Counted from the first letter of the stretch, positions 35,219-43,614 are shown. The stretch is 64,000 nt of DNA from Thermocaproicibacter melissae (GCF_024498295.1 NZ_CP101827.1:934001-998000), one strand, 5' to 3'. Numbers and translations: made by a program. The notes: generated from the sequence alone by a model not told the origin.

Positions 35219-35247
35219 ATTGTACCGTATATCACAGGAAATTACAA
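35219..35247 (-). promoter_or_regulatory. Promoter of the candidate small RNA
   Basis: Minus strand: TTGTAA, 17 bases, TACAAT. It has no gene other than the candidate RNA downstream before the terminator at 35070. Confidence 0.7.
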
Positions 35248-35349
35248 TATGAGGATTTGATGAATAAGGATTCGACGAGAAAGAAATTTTTCACTGTTTT
35301 GACGTCATAAGCAGAGTCCTTTCCAGCAATAGCCGTATAGCCCACAAAA

Positions 35350-35376
35350 CAAAAAAGCCGGTTAAAAAACCGGCTT
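35350..35376 (-). terminator. Terminator of tRNA-Gly
   Basis: AAGCCGGTT pairs with AACCGGCTT; a T tract follows on the minus strand. Confidence 0.85.
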
Positions 35377-35378
35377 AC

Positions 35379-35454
35379 TGGAGCGAACGACGGGGCTCGA
35401 ACCCGCTACCTCCACCTTGGCAAGGTGGCGCTCTACCAGATGAGCTACGTTCGC
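35379..35454 (-). tRNA. tRNA-Gly (anticodon GCC)
   Basis: A complete cloverleaf with encoded CCA. The acceptor stem is GCGAACG/CGTTCGC, the anticodon stem CCACC/GGTGG with loop TTGCCAA (GCC), and the T arm GCGGGTTCGAGCCCCGT. It has its own consensus promoter and terminator. Confidence 0.97.
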
Positions 35455-35488
35455 ATATTTGCTTTTTGCAACGCTCAGCGACTCGTCC

Positions 35489-35517
35489 ATTATAACCGCA
35501 TTTCGTCGTTTTGTCAA
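35489..35517 (-). promoter_or_regulatory. Promoter of tRNA-Gly
   Basis: Minus strand: TTGACA, 17 bases, TATAAT, a perfect sigma-A consensus. Confidence 0.9.
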
Positions 35518-35623
35518 GCACCTTTTTCACTCTTTTTAGCTCCGGGCAGCAAACAGCAGGAAGCCGCTGCCTTCTGCAATTTCCGGGCAGAGATTTCTTC
35601 CGATTCTGACACATTTTTTGTAT

Positions 35624-35651
35624 TTTACTCTTTTCACCGCTATGCTATAAT
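35624..35651 (+). promoter_or_regulatory. Probable promoter of the dnaD-like gene
   Basis: TTTACT, 16 bases, TATAAT, about 38 bases before the ATG. Confidence 0.55.
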
Positions 35652-35688
35652 AACAGCAAAGATTACTTGATCCGGAAAGAGTGAAGTT

Positions 35689-36723
35689 ATGAGTTTTACC
35701 ATTAATCTCGGTGTTTGGAACTCTGTTTTTGCTGTTCCCTGCTCCGTTGTGGATAACAACATCAAGCTGGCAGGTTCCGTGCAGTTGAAAGTTCTGCTTT
35801 GGGTTCTCCGCCACGCCGGGGAAACGATTGAAGCAGAGGATATCGCACACGCACTCGGGATTGACTGTGCAGATGTGAAAGATGCCTTGCTTTACTGGCA
35901 GGAAACCGGCGTCATCGTTTCACGCGACAATGTTATTACGCCTTCTCCTGCTCCGGAAGCGACAAAACCTGTTGAAAAAGACGTTCCGTTCCAGCCGGAA
36001 ATGAAAACTGCGGAGACATCCCCAGAACGCCCCAAGCGCGTGTTATCGCGTCCTCAAAAGCCGGACAGTGCTTTTGTGGCAAAGAGGATGGAAGAATCGG
36101 AGGAAATTGCCTGCCTGATGCAGACAGCGCAGGAAATTTTGGGGCGGCTGATTTCAAGCGGAGAATCTGCAACGCTGCTTATGATTCACGACGATTTTGG
36201 GCTTCCTTCCGATGTCATCATCATGCTGATGCAGTATGCCGTGAGCATCGGCAAGGGAAATATGCGCTACATAGAGAAAGTTGCCATGAACTGGGCCGAC
36301 GAGGGAATTACGACGCATGAAAAGGCCGAGGAACGACTTCGCCTCCTTTCTGAGGAACAGAAGGCTTGGCGAATCGTGGAACAAGCCATTGGCATTCCGC
36401 ACCGAGCACCCTCTAAGCGTGAGGAAGAATTCGCTCCTATCTGGGTAAACCGATGGAAATTTTCCCCCGAGATGATTCGAGAAGCCTATGACCGAACGAT
36501 TGACGGAGCTGGAAAATACCAAACCGCCTACATGAACAGTATTCTGGAGCGGTGGTACAAAGCCGGAATCAAGACGCCGAAACAGGCAGCCGATGAACGG
36601 ATGGAACGAAACACTGCGGTATCCGGAAAAACAAAAGGCACGAAATCGGAGCAGAAAAAACAGTACAGCTTCGATATTGATGAATACGAACGGACAAGCA
36701 TCTACGACAACATGAAGAGGTGA
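35689..36723 (+). CDS. DnaD-domain primosome/replication protein
   Basis: 344 residues. The N-terminal winged-helix part (LKVLLWVLRHAGETIEAEDIAHALGIDCADVKDALLYW) is followed by a variable linker and two DnaD-type C-terminal modules (about 140-215 and 225-300), the second with a YQTAYMNSILERWYKAGIKT signature. In Firmicutes such proteins help load the replicative helicase. It ends 8 bases before a DnaI/DnaC-like loader gene, forming a replication-initiation pair. GAAAGAG precedes the ATG. Confidence 0.85.
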   Translation: MSFTINLGVWNSVFAVPCSVVDNNIKLAGSVQLKVLLWVLRHAGETIEAEDIAHALGIDCADVKDALLYWQETGVIVSRDNVITPSPAPEATKPVEKDVPFQPEMKTAETSPERPKRVLSRPQKPDSAFVAKRMEESEEIACLMQTAQEILGRLISSGESATLLMIHDDFGLPSDVIIMLMQYAVSIGKGNMRYIEKVAMNWADEGITTHEKAEERLRLLSEEQKAWRIVEQAIGIPHRAPSKREEEFAPIWVNRWKFSPEMIREAYDRTIDGAGKYQTAYMNSILERWYKAGIKTPKQAADERMERNTAVSGKTKGTKSEQKKQYSFDIDEYERTSIYDNMKR

Positions 36724-36730
36724 AAGGACA

Positions 36731-37735
36731 TTGGGGTACGGCAGAGAGATTTATGCGGCAGCGGAAAATAAGCTCCGAGAGCGCCGCCGGCGTGCAGAAG
36801 AAGAAGCAGAAAAGCGCAGGCAGGCTTTTTACCGCGCCTGCCCCCGTGCGGAAGAGATTGAACGCACGCTGTGCAGCACTTCCGTCAGCGCCGCAAAAGC
36901 CGTTCTGAGCGGAAAAAACGCCGCGCAAGCGCTGACAGCACTGAAAGAAAAGAACCTGAGTCTCCAGAAAGAACTAAAAGAACTGATGCAGGCTCATGGA
37001 ATATCAAGTCTAGAACCGAACTACCACTGCCCCGTCTGCCGAGACACCGGCTATGTTGACGGATTAATGTGTTCCTGCATGAAGGAGCTGCTCCGCACGG
37101 AATCCTACCAGCGGCTGAACGCTTTGACGCCGCTGTCTCTTTCTACGTTCGAGAGCTTTTCTTTGAATTATTATTCCGACGAACCGCAGGAAGGCCGCCC
37201 AAGCGACCGAAGCATCATGCGGAATACGCTGCAATACTGCATCAACTACGCGCGCCAATTCAGCCTGAAATCCCCAAATGTCATTATGACGGGAAACACC
37301 GGACTTGGGAAAACCCACCTTTCGCTCGCCATTGCCAACGTGGCGATTCAGAAGGGATACGGCGTTGTTTACTCCTCCGTTAGCAATCTCGTTACCAAGC
37401 TCGAAAACGAACACTTTGGACGGGATAACGACACGGAGGCTATGGACTCCCTGCAAAGCTGCGACCTTCTGATTCTCGATGACCTCGGGACGGAATTCCG
37501 CAATTCGTTTTCCACTTCCGCTATTTACAGCATCATCAATTCCCGCCTGCTGTTGGAAAAACCGACTATCATCAGCACAAACCTCACAACAAAGGAAATG
37601 GCTGACTTTTATTCCGAGCGCTTTGCCTCCCGAATCATTGGCAGCTACGACCGCATTGCATTCGTGGGACGGGATATTCGCCAGCAGAAGGCTTTGACGG
37701 AACGCGGCAAGCATCTTCCGGAACAAAAGGACTGA
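36731..37735 (+). CDS. DnaI/DnaC-like helicase loader ATPase
   Basis: 334 residues. The N-terminal coiled coil and a zinc-binding C-x2-C...C-x-C segment (CPVCRDTGYVDGLMCSC, about 100-116) precede an AAA+ domain with Walker A GNTGLGKTH, Walker B LLILDDLGTE, and sensor/arginine regions. DnaI/DnaC proteins load the replicative helicase. The start is TTG at 36731 after AAAGG. It is coupled to the dnaD-like gene. Its terminator is the hairpin into which the second IS1182-family copy inserted. Confidence 0.85.
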   Translation: MGYGREIYAAAENKLRERRRRAEEEAEKRRQAFYRACPRAEEIERTLCSTSVSAAKAVLSGKNAAQALTALKEKNLSLQKELKELMQAHGISSLEPNYHCPVCRDTGYVDGLMCSCMKELLRTESYQRLNALTPLSLSTFESFSLNYYSDEPQEGRPSDRSIMRNTLQYCINYARQFSLKSPNVIMTGNTGLGKTHLSLAIANVAIQKGYGVVYSSVSNLVTKLENEHFGRDNDTEAMDSLQSCDLLILDDLGTEFRNSFSTSAIYSIINSRLLLEKPTIISTNLTTKEMADFYSERFASRIIGSYDRIAFVGRDIRQQKALTERGKHLPEQKD

Positions 37736-37761
37736 AAGTATCAGATAAAATTACATAAAGA

Positions 37762-37787
37762 AAAGGGACAGCAAACGCTGTCCCTTT
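37762..37787. repeat. 26-bp target duplication, left copy (IS1182 copy 2)
   Basis: A perfect hairpin with 11-bp arms AAAGGGACAGC and complement around AAAC, identical to 39314-39339. It is the terminator after the helicase-loader gene. The IS abuts its 3' side. Confidence 0.95.
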
Positions 37788-39313
37788 CAGATTGTCGAAG
37801 AACCCATCCAACGCGGTTAAACGAAGGATGGGTTCTCTTGATAATATGCAGGATAGGAAAATAAGCAAAGTAAAATCAATAAAAACCCGGAGGGATGGCC
37901 ATCCCTCCATTTCCACATTGCCAGCTTTTTGAGATTCATGGCAGCAAACTTAAGCTTAACCCAATTCGTCACTTGAGTTAAGCCCCGGTAGAGCGTGTAC
38001 CGCATCCCATATTTCACTTTTGCATCGGCGAAGACACGCTCAATGGTTTCTTTTCGTTTTTTGTAAAGCTCTTTGTATTTCGGTGTGTGCCTGATATCTT
38101 CCGCAAGCTCCACATAATCCTGCCACACATGCCGCGTTACGGTTTTCGTACAGCTTTTACTCTCGGTGCAGCGAGAACGGAATGGACATTTTTCGCAGAT
38201 GTAACTCCGGCTTTTGTATTCCCGGTATCCCTCACGGTTGGTTGTTGCATAATGCAGAACCTGATATTCCGGGCAGATCACACAGTCATAATATTCGTCG
38301 TATACATACTTCCACCATTCCAGATTTCCTGCTTTGGTCATTGGCCGCTTGTATGCTGTGGAAAGTACCCGCCCGTCGTCAAACACCCGTTTACAGATAT
38401 GCGGCGTTTTGTATGCGGCGTCCGCCACCACCGTTTCAATTTCAGGAAACCGTTGAGTCACTTTGCCATAGACCGCGTCAAATGCTACACTGTCATGTAC
38501 GTTTCCCGGAGTCACCTCAACGTCAAGGACAAAATTGTGTTTGTCGCAGGCCGTATGTGCTTCGTAGGCAAAGCACTTCTTGTGTTCTCCCTTTTGGAAC
38601 AACCCGCTTTCCGGGTCTGTTTTGGACACCATGATTTCTTTTTCCTTCGGCGGTTTCGGAGTACTGTCGAATGGCTTCTTCCCATGATCTTCCCGGTCAG
38701 CGTTAACCTCTTCCATTAATTCTGAGGCATATCGCTTTGCCGCCTGAGGAACTGCCTTTTTGATCTTTTTGTTGATGTTGGCGTTTGCTTTGATATGCGT
38801 CCCATCCACAAATACTGCTTCCGGCTCCAAATATCCGGCGTAATTTGCCTCCTGCAAAATCCACGAAAACACCTGCTCCACGGTTTCCTCTGTGAACCGG
38901 TGCTTAAAATTGTAACTCACAGTGGAGAAATGCGGCAGCTCCTCGTTCAGTGTATATCCCAGAAACCACCGATACGCGATATTCATATTGATTTCCTGCA
39001 TCGTCCGGCGTAAAGAGGGAATTCCGTACAGATGCTGGATCAGAACAATCTTAAACAGGACGACCGGGTCCACACTAGGACGACCGTTGCCCTCACAATA
39101 CAAATCTTCTACAAAATCATAAATATGGCTAAAATCTACCGCGCTGTCAATCTTTCGCAGCAGATGATTTCCCGGCACCAATAGGTCTGTATTCACAAAT
39201 TCCACTGCATCTCTGCGTAGTTTTTCCCGTTCCAGCATCTTTCATCACCTGTCTATATTTTACCATTTTACAACGAAAAAGCCCAGCTTTCACTGGACTT
39301 TTTCGACAGGCTG
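37788..39313 (-). mobile_element. IS1182-family insertion sequence, copy 2 (1526 bp)
   Basis: Same length, ends and sequence (where compared) as copy 1 and in the same orientation. It is inserted in the shared terminator between two convergent genes, with the whole 26-bp hairpin duplicated. Its internal end hairpins at 39274-39305 and near 37800-37835 could shield it from the flanking genes. Confidence 0.92.
37817..39238 (-). CDS. IS1182-family transposase, copy 2
   Basis: 473 residues, identical to the copy 1 product: N-terminal DUF772-type region, DDE core beginning AVFVDGTHIKANAN, the cysteine cluster CEKCPFRSRC, and the terminal ERVFADAKVKYG segment. It is read in the same direction as prfB, which lies upstream of it. 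Read-through from prfB would be in sense, though the IS-end hairpin stands in the way. Confidence 0.92.
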   Translation of the reverse strand: MLEREKLRRDAVEFVNTDLLVPGNHLLRKIDSAVDFSHIYDFVEDLYCEGNGRPSVDPVVLFKIVLIQHLYGIPSLRRTMQEINMNIAYRWFLGYTLNEELPHFSTVSYNFKHRFTEETVEQVFSWILQEANYAGYLEPEAVFVDGTHIKANANINKKIKKAVPQAAKRYASELMEEVNADREDHGKKPFDSTPKPPKEKEIMVSKTDPESGLFQKGEHKKCFAYEAHTACDKHNFVLDVEVTPGNVHDSVAFDAVYGKVTQRFPEIETVVADAAYKTPHICKRVFDDGRVLSTAYKRPMTKAGNLEWWKYVYDEYYDCVICPEYQVLHYATTNREGYREYKSRSYICEKCPFRSRCTESKSCTKTVTRHVWQDYVELAEDIRHTPKYKELYKKRKETIERVFADAKVKYGMRYTLYRGLTQVTNWVKLKFAAMNLKKLAMWKWRDGHPSGFLLILLCLFSYPAYYQENPSFV

Positions 39314-39339
39314 AAAGGGACAGCAAACGCTGTCCCTTT
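39314..39339. repeat. 26-bp target duplication, right copy (IS1182 copy 2)
   Basis: The partner of 37762-37787. On the minus strand it follows prfB, but the T tract beyond its stem has been replaced by IS sequence. Confidence 0.95.
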
Positions 39340-39351
39340 GTAATTTGGCTA

Positions 39352-40485
39352 TTAAGCGCCCTGGGGTTGTTTTTTGATTTCTCCCTGACTTTGCATTTTC
39401 AGGTATGCGTTGATGAAGCCGTCCAAGTCGCCGTCCATGACGGCATCAATGTTGCCGTTCTCGTAGCCGGTACGGTGGTCTTTCACCAACGTGTACGGCA
39501 TGAAAACATAAGAACGAATTTGACTGCCCCATGCAATTTCTTTCTGGACGCCCTTGATGTCTTCAATGCGCTCGAGATGTTCGCGCTCCTTAATTTCCAT
39601 CAATTTCGATTTCAGCATGCGCATAGCGACTTCACGGTTCTGGTATTGGCTGCGCTCCACCTGACACGAAACAACGATTCCGGTCGGGATATGCGTCAGA
39701 CGAACAGCCGAAGACGTCTTATTAACCTTCTGGCCGCCGGCGCCACTGGAACGGAATACATCCATTTTAATATCAGCCGGGTCTATTTCCACGTCAATGG
39801 TATCGTCAATTTCTGGTATAACTTCCAGCGAAGCAAAGGAAGTGTGCCTACGGCCCGAGGCATCGAACGGAGAGATACGAACAAGACGGTGAACGCCGGC
39901 CTCGCTCTTCATGAACCCATAGGCATTCTCCCCTTCCAGAAGAATGCTTGCACTCTTAATGCCCGCTTCTTCGCCTTCGAGCAAATCCAATGTCTTTACG
40001 GTAAATCCATGGCGTTCACCCCAGCGGTTGTACATGCGGTAAAGCATCATGGCCCAATCCTGCGCTTCGGTGCCGCCTGCGCCCGCGTGAAAGGTCAAAA
40101 TGGCGTTTTTGGAATCATATTCTCCCGTAAGGAGAGTTGTCAAGCGCTGACTTTCAAGCTCTTTGCGGAAATTTTCAAATTCTTCCTGGGCCTGCGGAAG
40201 AAGCGATAAATCGCCTTCCTCATCAGCAAGCTCAATCAGGGTGAGAAGATCATCGTAAGCACTGCACAGCTTCTCATATTTCTCGATTTTATTTTTTAAC
40301 GAACTGGAACGCTGCAGTACTTTCTGCGACCGCTCCATGTCATCCCAGAAATCCGGCGCTGTTGCCTTCTGGTCTAGCTCCATGATTTCTTTCCGCATGG
40401 CATCGAGACCAAGCGCTTCCGCCAGGTCTCTGAGCTCAGGCTCAAGCCCTTGGAGCGAGAGTTTCAGTTCTTCAAATTGAAGCAT
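39352..40485 (-). CDS. prfB: Peptide chain release factor 2
   Basis: A 377-residue RF2: helical N-terminal domain, the SPF codon-recognition tripeptide (VRISPFDASGRRHTSFAS), and the GGQ catalytic loop (RSSGAGGQKVNKTSSAVRLTH). RF2 reads UAA and UGA. The frame is continuous from the ATG; the programmed frameshift found near codon 25 in many prfB genes is absent. AAGGA precedes the start, and TTGACT-17-TATAAT lies just upstream. The gene ends at the IS-duplicated hairpin. Confidence 0.95.
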   Translation of the reverse strand: MLQFEELKLSLQGLEPELRDLAEALGLDAMRKEIMELDQKATAPDFWDDMERSQKVLQRSSSLKNKIEKYEKLCSAYDDLLTLIELADEEGDLSLLPQAQEEFENFRKELESQRLTTLLTGEYDSKNAILTFHAGAGGTEAQDWAMMLYRMYNRWGERHGFTVKTLDLLEGEEAGIKSASILLEGENAYGFMKSEAGVHRLVRISPFDASGRRHTSFASLEVIPEIDDTIDVEIDPADIKMDVFRSSGAGGQKVNKTSSAVRLTHIPTGIVVSCQVERSQYQNREVAMRMLKSKLMEIKEREHLERIEDIKGVQKEIAWGSQIRSYVFMPYTLVKDHRTGYENGNIDAVMDGDLDGFINAYLKMQSQGEIKKQPQGA

Positions 40486-40520
40486 ATCATCATCCTTCAG
40501 TCGAGTTACTCTGAAGTTTA

Positions 40521-40549
40521 ATTATAAGATAATCTGTATGCAAAGTCAA
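40521..40549 (-). promoter_or_regulatory. Promoter of prfB
   Basis: Minus strand: TTGACT, 17 bases, TATAAT. Confidence 0.85.
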
Positions 40550-40639
40550 AAAAATTTCAGAGGCCTTTTTTACGGCATGATTCGCCCGCGGCGAGATGTT
40601 AGAATTTGTGAATGTATTGAAAACTTCCAGCGGAAATCG

Positions 40640-40668
40640 TTGAAGTTTTCTGTTGTTTTCGTTACAAT
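40640..40668 (+). promoter_or_regulatory. Promoter of the zinc-ribbon membrane protein gene
   Basis: TTGAAG, 17 bases, TACAAT, 32 bases before the ATG; divergent from prfB. Confidence 0.75.
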
Positions 40669-40699
40669 GAAATATATAGTGGATAGGAGGTTTTGGATA

Positions 40700-41761
40700 A
40701 TGAATTTTACTGGGATGAAATGTCCCATCTGCGAAAAGCCTTTTTCTGCAGGTGATGATATTGTAGTCTGCCCACAGTGCGGAGCACCCTACCATAGGGA
40801 GTGCTACAAAAAAGTTGGGCAGTGTATTTATACCGACCGTCACGGAACGCCTGACGCATGGCATCCGCCGGAACACGAGGAGTCGCCTCAGGAGGAAACA
40901 AAGCGCTGCCCCCGCTGCGGTGCGGTCAACGCTAAAGATGCGCTTTTTTGTGCGCACTGCGGTCACTCCTTTTCCGAGGTAAATACACCTCCGAGGGATA
41001 CCTCCTTTCCATATCAGAATCAGGACCGGGAAAATCAGGAGCAGAGGTACGGTTGGGGAATTCCGCCCCAGAACGGTTATCCGCCGCAGAATGGCAACAA
41101 TATACCGCCAGACTATGGTTTTCCTTTTTTGTTCGACCCGCTGGGCGGCGTTTCCCCCAATGAACCGATAGAAGGAATTCCGGCCGGTGACATAGCAAAA
41201 TTCGTTCAGGGCAACACACCGTATTACCTGCCGGTCTTTATGGCAATCAGCCGTTTCGGCAGAAACCGGTTTAACTTTTCGGCTTTCCTTCTCCAAGGAA
41301 TCTGGATGCTTTACCGCAAAATGTATTGGATTGGCAGTATATTCACCGCTTTGCAGGCAGTGCTCTTTTCGGCATACATCATTGTTTCCAGGGATTACAC
41401 TGCTCCGCTTTACCAGAAGCTCTTTGCTCTCGCCGGCGTCACAACCAACGATTATTACTCGATGACGACAGCTCAGCAAAACGCATTGATGAATCTAATT
41501 GCTCAGCTTTCCCCGCTTCAAAAGCTGGTTGTAATTTCACCGATGCTGTTCTTCTTGGGCCAGATTGCCATCATGCTGATCTCCGGCATCCTCGCCAATC
41601 GGCTATATCTGAAAAACTGCGTTACTCAAATCAAAAAAATCCAAGCGGAAACGGAAAATCCAAGTGACTATTCGATTCGTCTTCAACAGGAAGGCGGCAT
41701 GAATACCGTGCTTGCCACTACGCTTGTATTATGCTTCTTCCTTCTTATTTACATTCTTTAA
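40700..41761 (+). CDS. RING/zinc-ribbon DUF2628-like membrane protein
   Basis: 353 residues. The first 35 residues form a RING-like zinc module (MKCPICEKPFSAGDDIVVCPQCGAPYHRECY), followed by a second ribbon (RCPRCGAVNAKDALFCAHCGHSF), a Pro/Gln/Asn/Gly-rich linker, and a membrane domain with about four segments, as in DUF2628 proteins. Function unknown; similar proteins may assemble membrane complexes. The start has GGAGG upstream; the longer frame to 40538 crosses the promoter. It probably shares a transcript with galU. Confidence 0.72.
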   Translation: MNFTGMKCPICEKPFSAGDDIVVCPQCGAPYHRECYKKVGQCIYTDRHGTPDAWHPPEHEESPQEETKRCPRCGAVNAKDALFCAHCGHSFSEVNTPPRDTSFPYQNQDRENQEQRYGWGIPPQNGYPPQNGNNIPPDYGFPFLFDPLGGVSPNEPIEGIPAGDIAKFVQGNTPYYLPVFMAISRFGRNRFNFSAFLLQGIWMLYRKMYWIGSIFTALQAVLFSAYIIVSRDYTAPLYQKLFALAGVTTNDYYSMTTAQQNALMNLIAQLSPLQKLVVISPMLFFLGQIAIMLISGILANRLYLKNCVTQIKKIQAETENPSDYSIRLQQEGGMNTVLATTLVLCFFLLIYIL

Positions 41762-41812
41762 CTGAGCTGATTCTTAGCTGAGCTGATTTTACGAACAGGA
41801 GTTGTTTATTTT

Positions 41813-42688
41813 ATGAAAGTTACAAAAGCAGTCATTCCCGCGGCGGGACTCGGTACCCGCGTTCTGCCGGCAACAAAGTCCATGCCTAAGGAAATGCTTC
41901 CGATTGTGGACAAGCCTGCAATTCAATACATTGTAGAAGAAGCGGTCCGCGCTGGAATCACGGATATTCTGATTATTACGAACCGCGGCAAGGGATTGAT
42001 TGAGGACCATTTTGACCGCGCTCCGGAACTAGAGTCCAGGCTGGAATCCGGTGGACTTGAAAAGCAGAAAATTCTCGATAAAATCGTTGACATAGCTCAC
42101 ATGGCCAACATCTATTTTGTCCGCCAAAAAGAGACACGCGGCCTCGGGCATGCCGTCAGCAAGGCAAAATCTTTTGTCGGCAACGAACCGTTTGCTGTGC
42201 TCTACGGCGACGACGTTATTATCGGAGAAGACCCTGCCTGCGGGCAGCTGATTCGCGCCTATGAAGAATACGGGCTCTGCGTCGTAGGTGTAAACAAGGT
42301 CTCAAAAGAGGCAATTACGAAATACAGTTCCCTGAAAGTTGAGCCCCTACACGACAACATTTTCCGCTGCACGGATATGATTGAAAAACCGTCACCGGAC
42401 AAGATTATGTCGCTTTACTCCATTCTCGGGCGCTGTGTGCTGACTCCGGATATTTTTGATATTCTGGAAAACACGGAACCTGGTGCAGGCAATGAAATTC
42501 AGCTGACCGACGCCATGCGCACGCTTGCCCGCAGAGACGGTATGATTGCTGTGGACTTTACCGGCACCCGCTATGACATGGGCAATAAACTCGGCATCAT
42601 GAAAGCGCAGGTTGAAGTCGCACTGAATCATCCTGAAATCGGGAATGACTTCCGAGCCTATCTGAAAGAAATTGCGAAAACACTTTGA
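41813..42688 (+). CDS. galU: UTP-glucose-1-phosphate uridylyltransferase
   Basis: 291 residues, with the nucleotide-binding GLGTRVLPATKSMPKEMLPIVDKP motif at the start, then QKETRGLGHAV and EKP boxes. It makes UDP-glucose for glycolipids and surface polysaccharides, which fits the two glycan clusters in this window. AGGAG precedes the ATG. It follows the zinc-ribbon gene by 51 bases without a terminator. Confidence 0.93.
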   Translation: MKVTKAVIPAAGLGTRVLPATKSMPKEMLPIVDKPAIQYIVEEAVRAGITDILIITNRGKGLIEDHFDRAPELESRLESGGLEKQKILDKIVDIAHMANIYFVRQKETRGLGHAVSKAKSFVGNEPFAVLYGDDVIIGEDPACGQLIRAYEEYGLCVVGVNKVSKEAITKYSSLKVEPLHDNIFRCTDMIEKPSPDKIMSLYSILGRCVLTPDIFDILENTEPGAGNEIQLTDAMRTLARRDGMIAVDFTGTRYDMGNKLGIMKAQVEVALNHPEIGNDFRAYLKEIAKTL

Positions 42689-42701
42689 GCAAAATATTTG
42701 C

Positions 42702-42730
42702 TTGACGCAGACTTTTTCGGCTGATATAAT
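42702..42730 (+). promoter_or_regulatory. Promoter of the rpsF operon
   Basis: TTGACG, 17 bases, TATAAT. Confidence 0.88.
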
Positions 42731-42736
42731 ATTTTA

Positions 42737-42811
42737 GGTTAACCCTAAATGGGTTTTATCCTTGCTCCCGGCGGCAACGGGGGCCTAAAGTCCAAAAGGA
42801 GGTGTAAATCA
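42737..42811 (+). promoter_or_regulatory. Candidate S6:S18-binding leader of rpsF
   Basis: The 75-base leader folds into AACCC/GGGTT and GCTCCCG/CGGGGGC hairpins, the latter with a GCGGCAA loop. Leaders of rpsF in many bacteria bind the S6:S18 complex for feedback control. The fit here is by position and general shape, not a verified consensus. Confidence 0.45.
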
Positions 42812-43150
42812 ATGCCCGAAGTCAAAAATTCCTATGAAACAGTGTTTATCCTGTCCACGAAGCTCGGAGAAGAAGGCATTGCTGCCACAGTAAACAAGTT
42901 CAAAGAACTGATTGCTGCTCATGGCACGATTGACAATGTCGACGAGTGGGGCAAGCGCAGACTCGCCTATCCTATCAACAAAGAAGAAGAAGGCTACTAC
43001 ACGCTTATCAGTTTCACAAGTGCTCCGGAATTCACTGCAGAGCTTGACCGCGTCTATAACATCACAGACGGCGTTCTCCGTTCTCTGATTGTTAAGAAGG
43101 AGAAAGAAGCTCCCAGCAAGCCGAAAGCCGAAGAGAAAAAGGAAGCGTGA
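42812..43150 (+). CDS. rpsF: 30S ribosomal protein S6
   Basis: 112 residues, with the S6 pattern NSYETVFILSTKL...ANVNKFKELI, GKRRLAYPINKEEEGYYTLISF and a charged tail. It binds the 30S platform as a pair with S18, encoded two genes later. AAGGAGGTG precedes the ATG. The start of ssb overlaps or abuts its stop. Confidence 0.95.
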   Translation: MPEVKNSYETVFILSTKLGEEGIAATVNKFKELIAAHGTIDNVDEWGKRRLAYPINKEEEGYYTLISFTSAPEFTAELDRVYNITDGVLRSLIVKKEKEAPSKPKAEEKKEA

Positions 43151-43155
43151 ATGAA

Positions 43156-43614
43156 ATGCTGAATGTTGCTGTTTTGATGGGGCGTTTGGTCGCGGATCCG
43201 GAACTGAGGCAGACACCGAACGGTGTTTCCGTAACCAGCTTTACTCTGGCCGTAGACCGTTCTTATGTGAAGTCCGGTGCTGAGCGCCAGACGGATTTCA
43301 TTGATATTGTCGCTTGGCGCAATACCGCCGAGTTTGTCTGCAAGTACTTCCGGAAAGGTCAGCTTGTGGCCGTTCAGGGGTCGATCCAGACAAGGTCTTA
43401 CACCGACAAAGAAGGCAACAAACGCAAAGCTTTCGAAATCGTCGCGGACAATGTTCATTTCGCCGAGCCGAAGCGTGACGGAGTTTCCAGCACAAACCAC
43501 TTCGCTGGTCCGGATAATCTGGCCAGTCAGACGGAGCGGCCGGCTCCCGCATATTCCAGCGGCAATGCGGATGATTTTGAAGAAATTCCGTCCGACGACG
43601 ACCTGCCGTTCTAA
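43156..43614 (+). CDS. ssb: Single-stranded DNA-binding protein
   Basis: 152 residues with an OB fold ([50 protein letters not shown]) and an acidic tail ending in DDDLPF, the motif that recruits partner proteins. The ATG at 43156 lies 10 bases after GGAAG; a GTG at 43147 would be too close. It sits between rpsF and rpsR as in most Firmicutes. Confidence 0.95.
   Translation: MLNVAVLMGRLVADPELRQTPNGVSVTSFTLAVDRSYVKSGAERQTDFIDIVAWRNTAEFVCKYFRKGQLVAVQGSIQTRSYTDKEGNKRKAFEIVADNVHFAEPKRDGVSSTNHFAGPDNLASQTERPAPAYSSGNADDFEEIPSDDDLPF

Noticed and set aside
35095-35310. 71-codon plus-strand frame
   Set aside because: No ribosome site and low-complexity product; it overlaps the candidate small RNA on the other strand.
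40490-41479. 329-codon minus-strand open frame
   Set aside because: It is antisense to the zinc-ribbon membrane protein, which has clear CxxC motifs, a promoter and a GGAGG site; the antisense product has no recognisable features.
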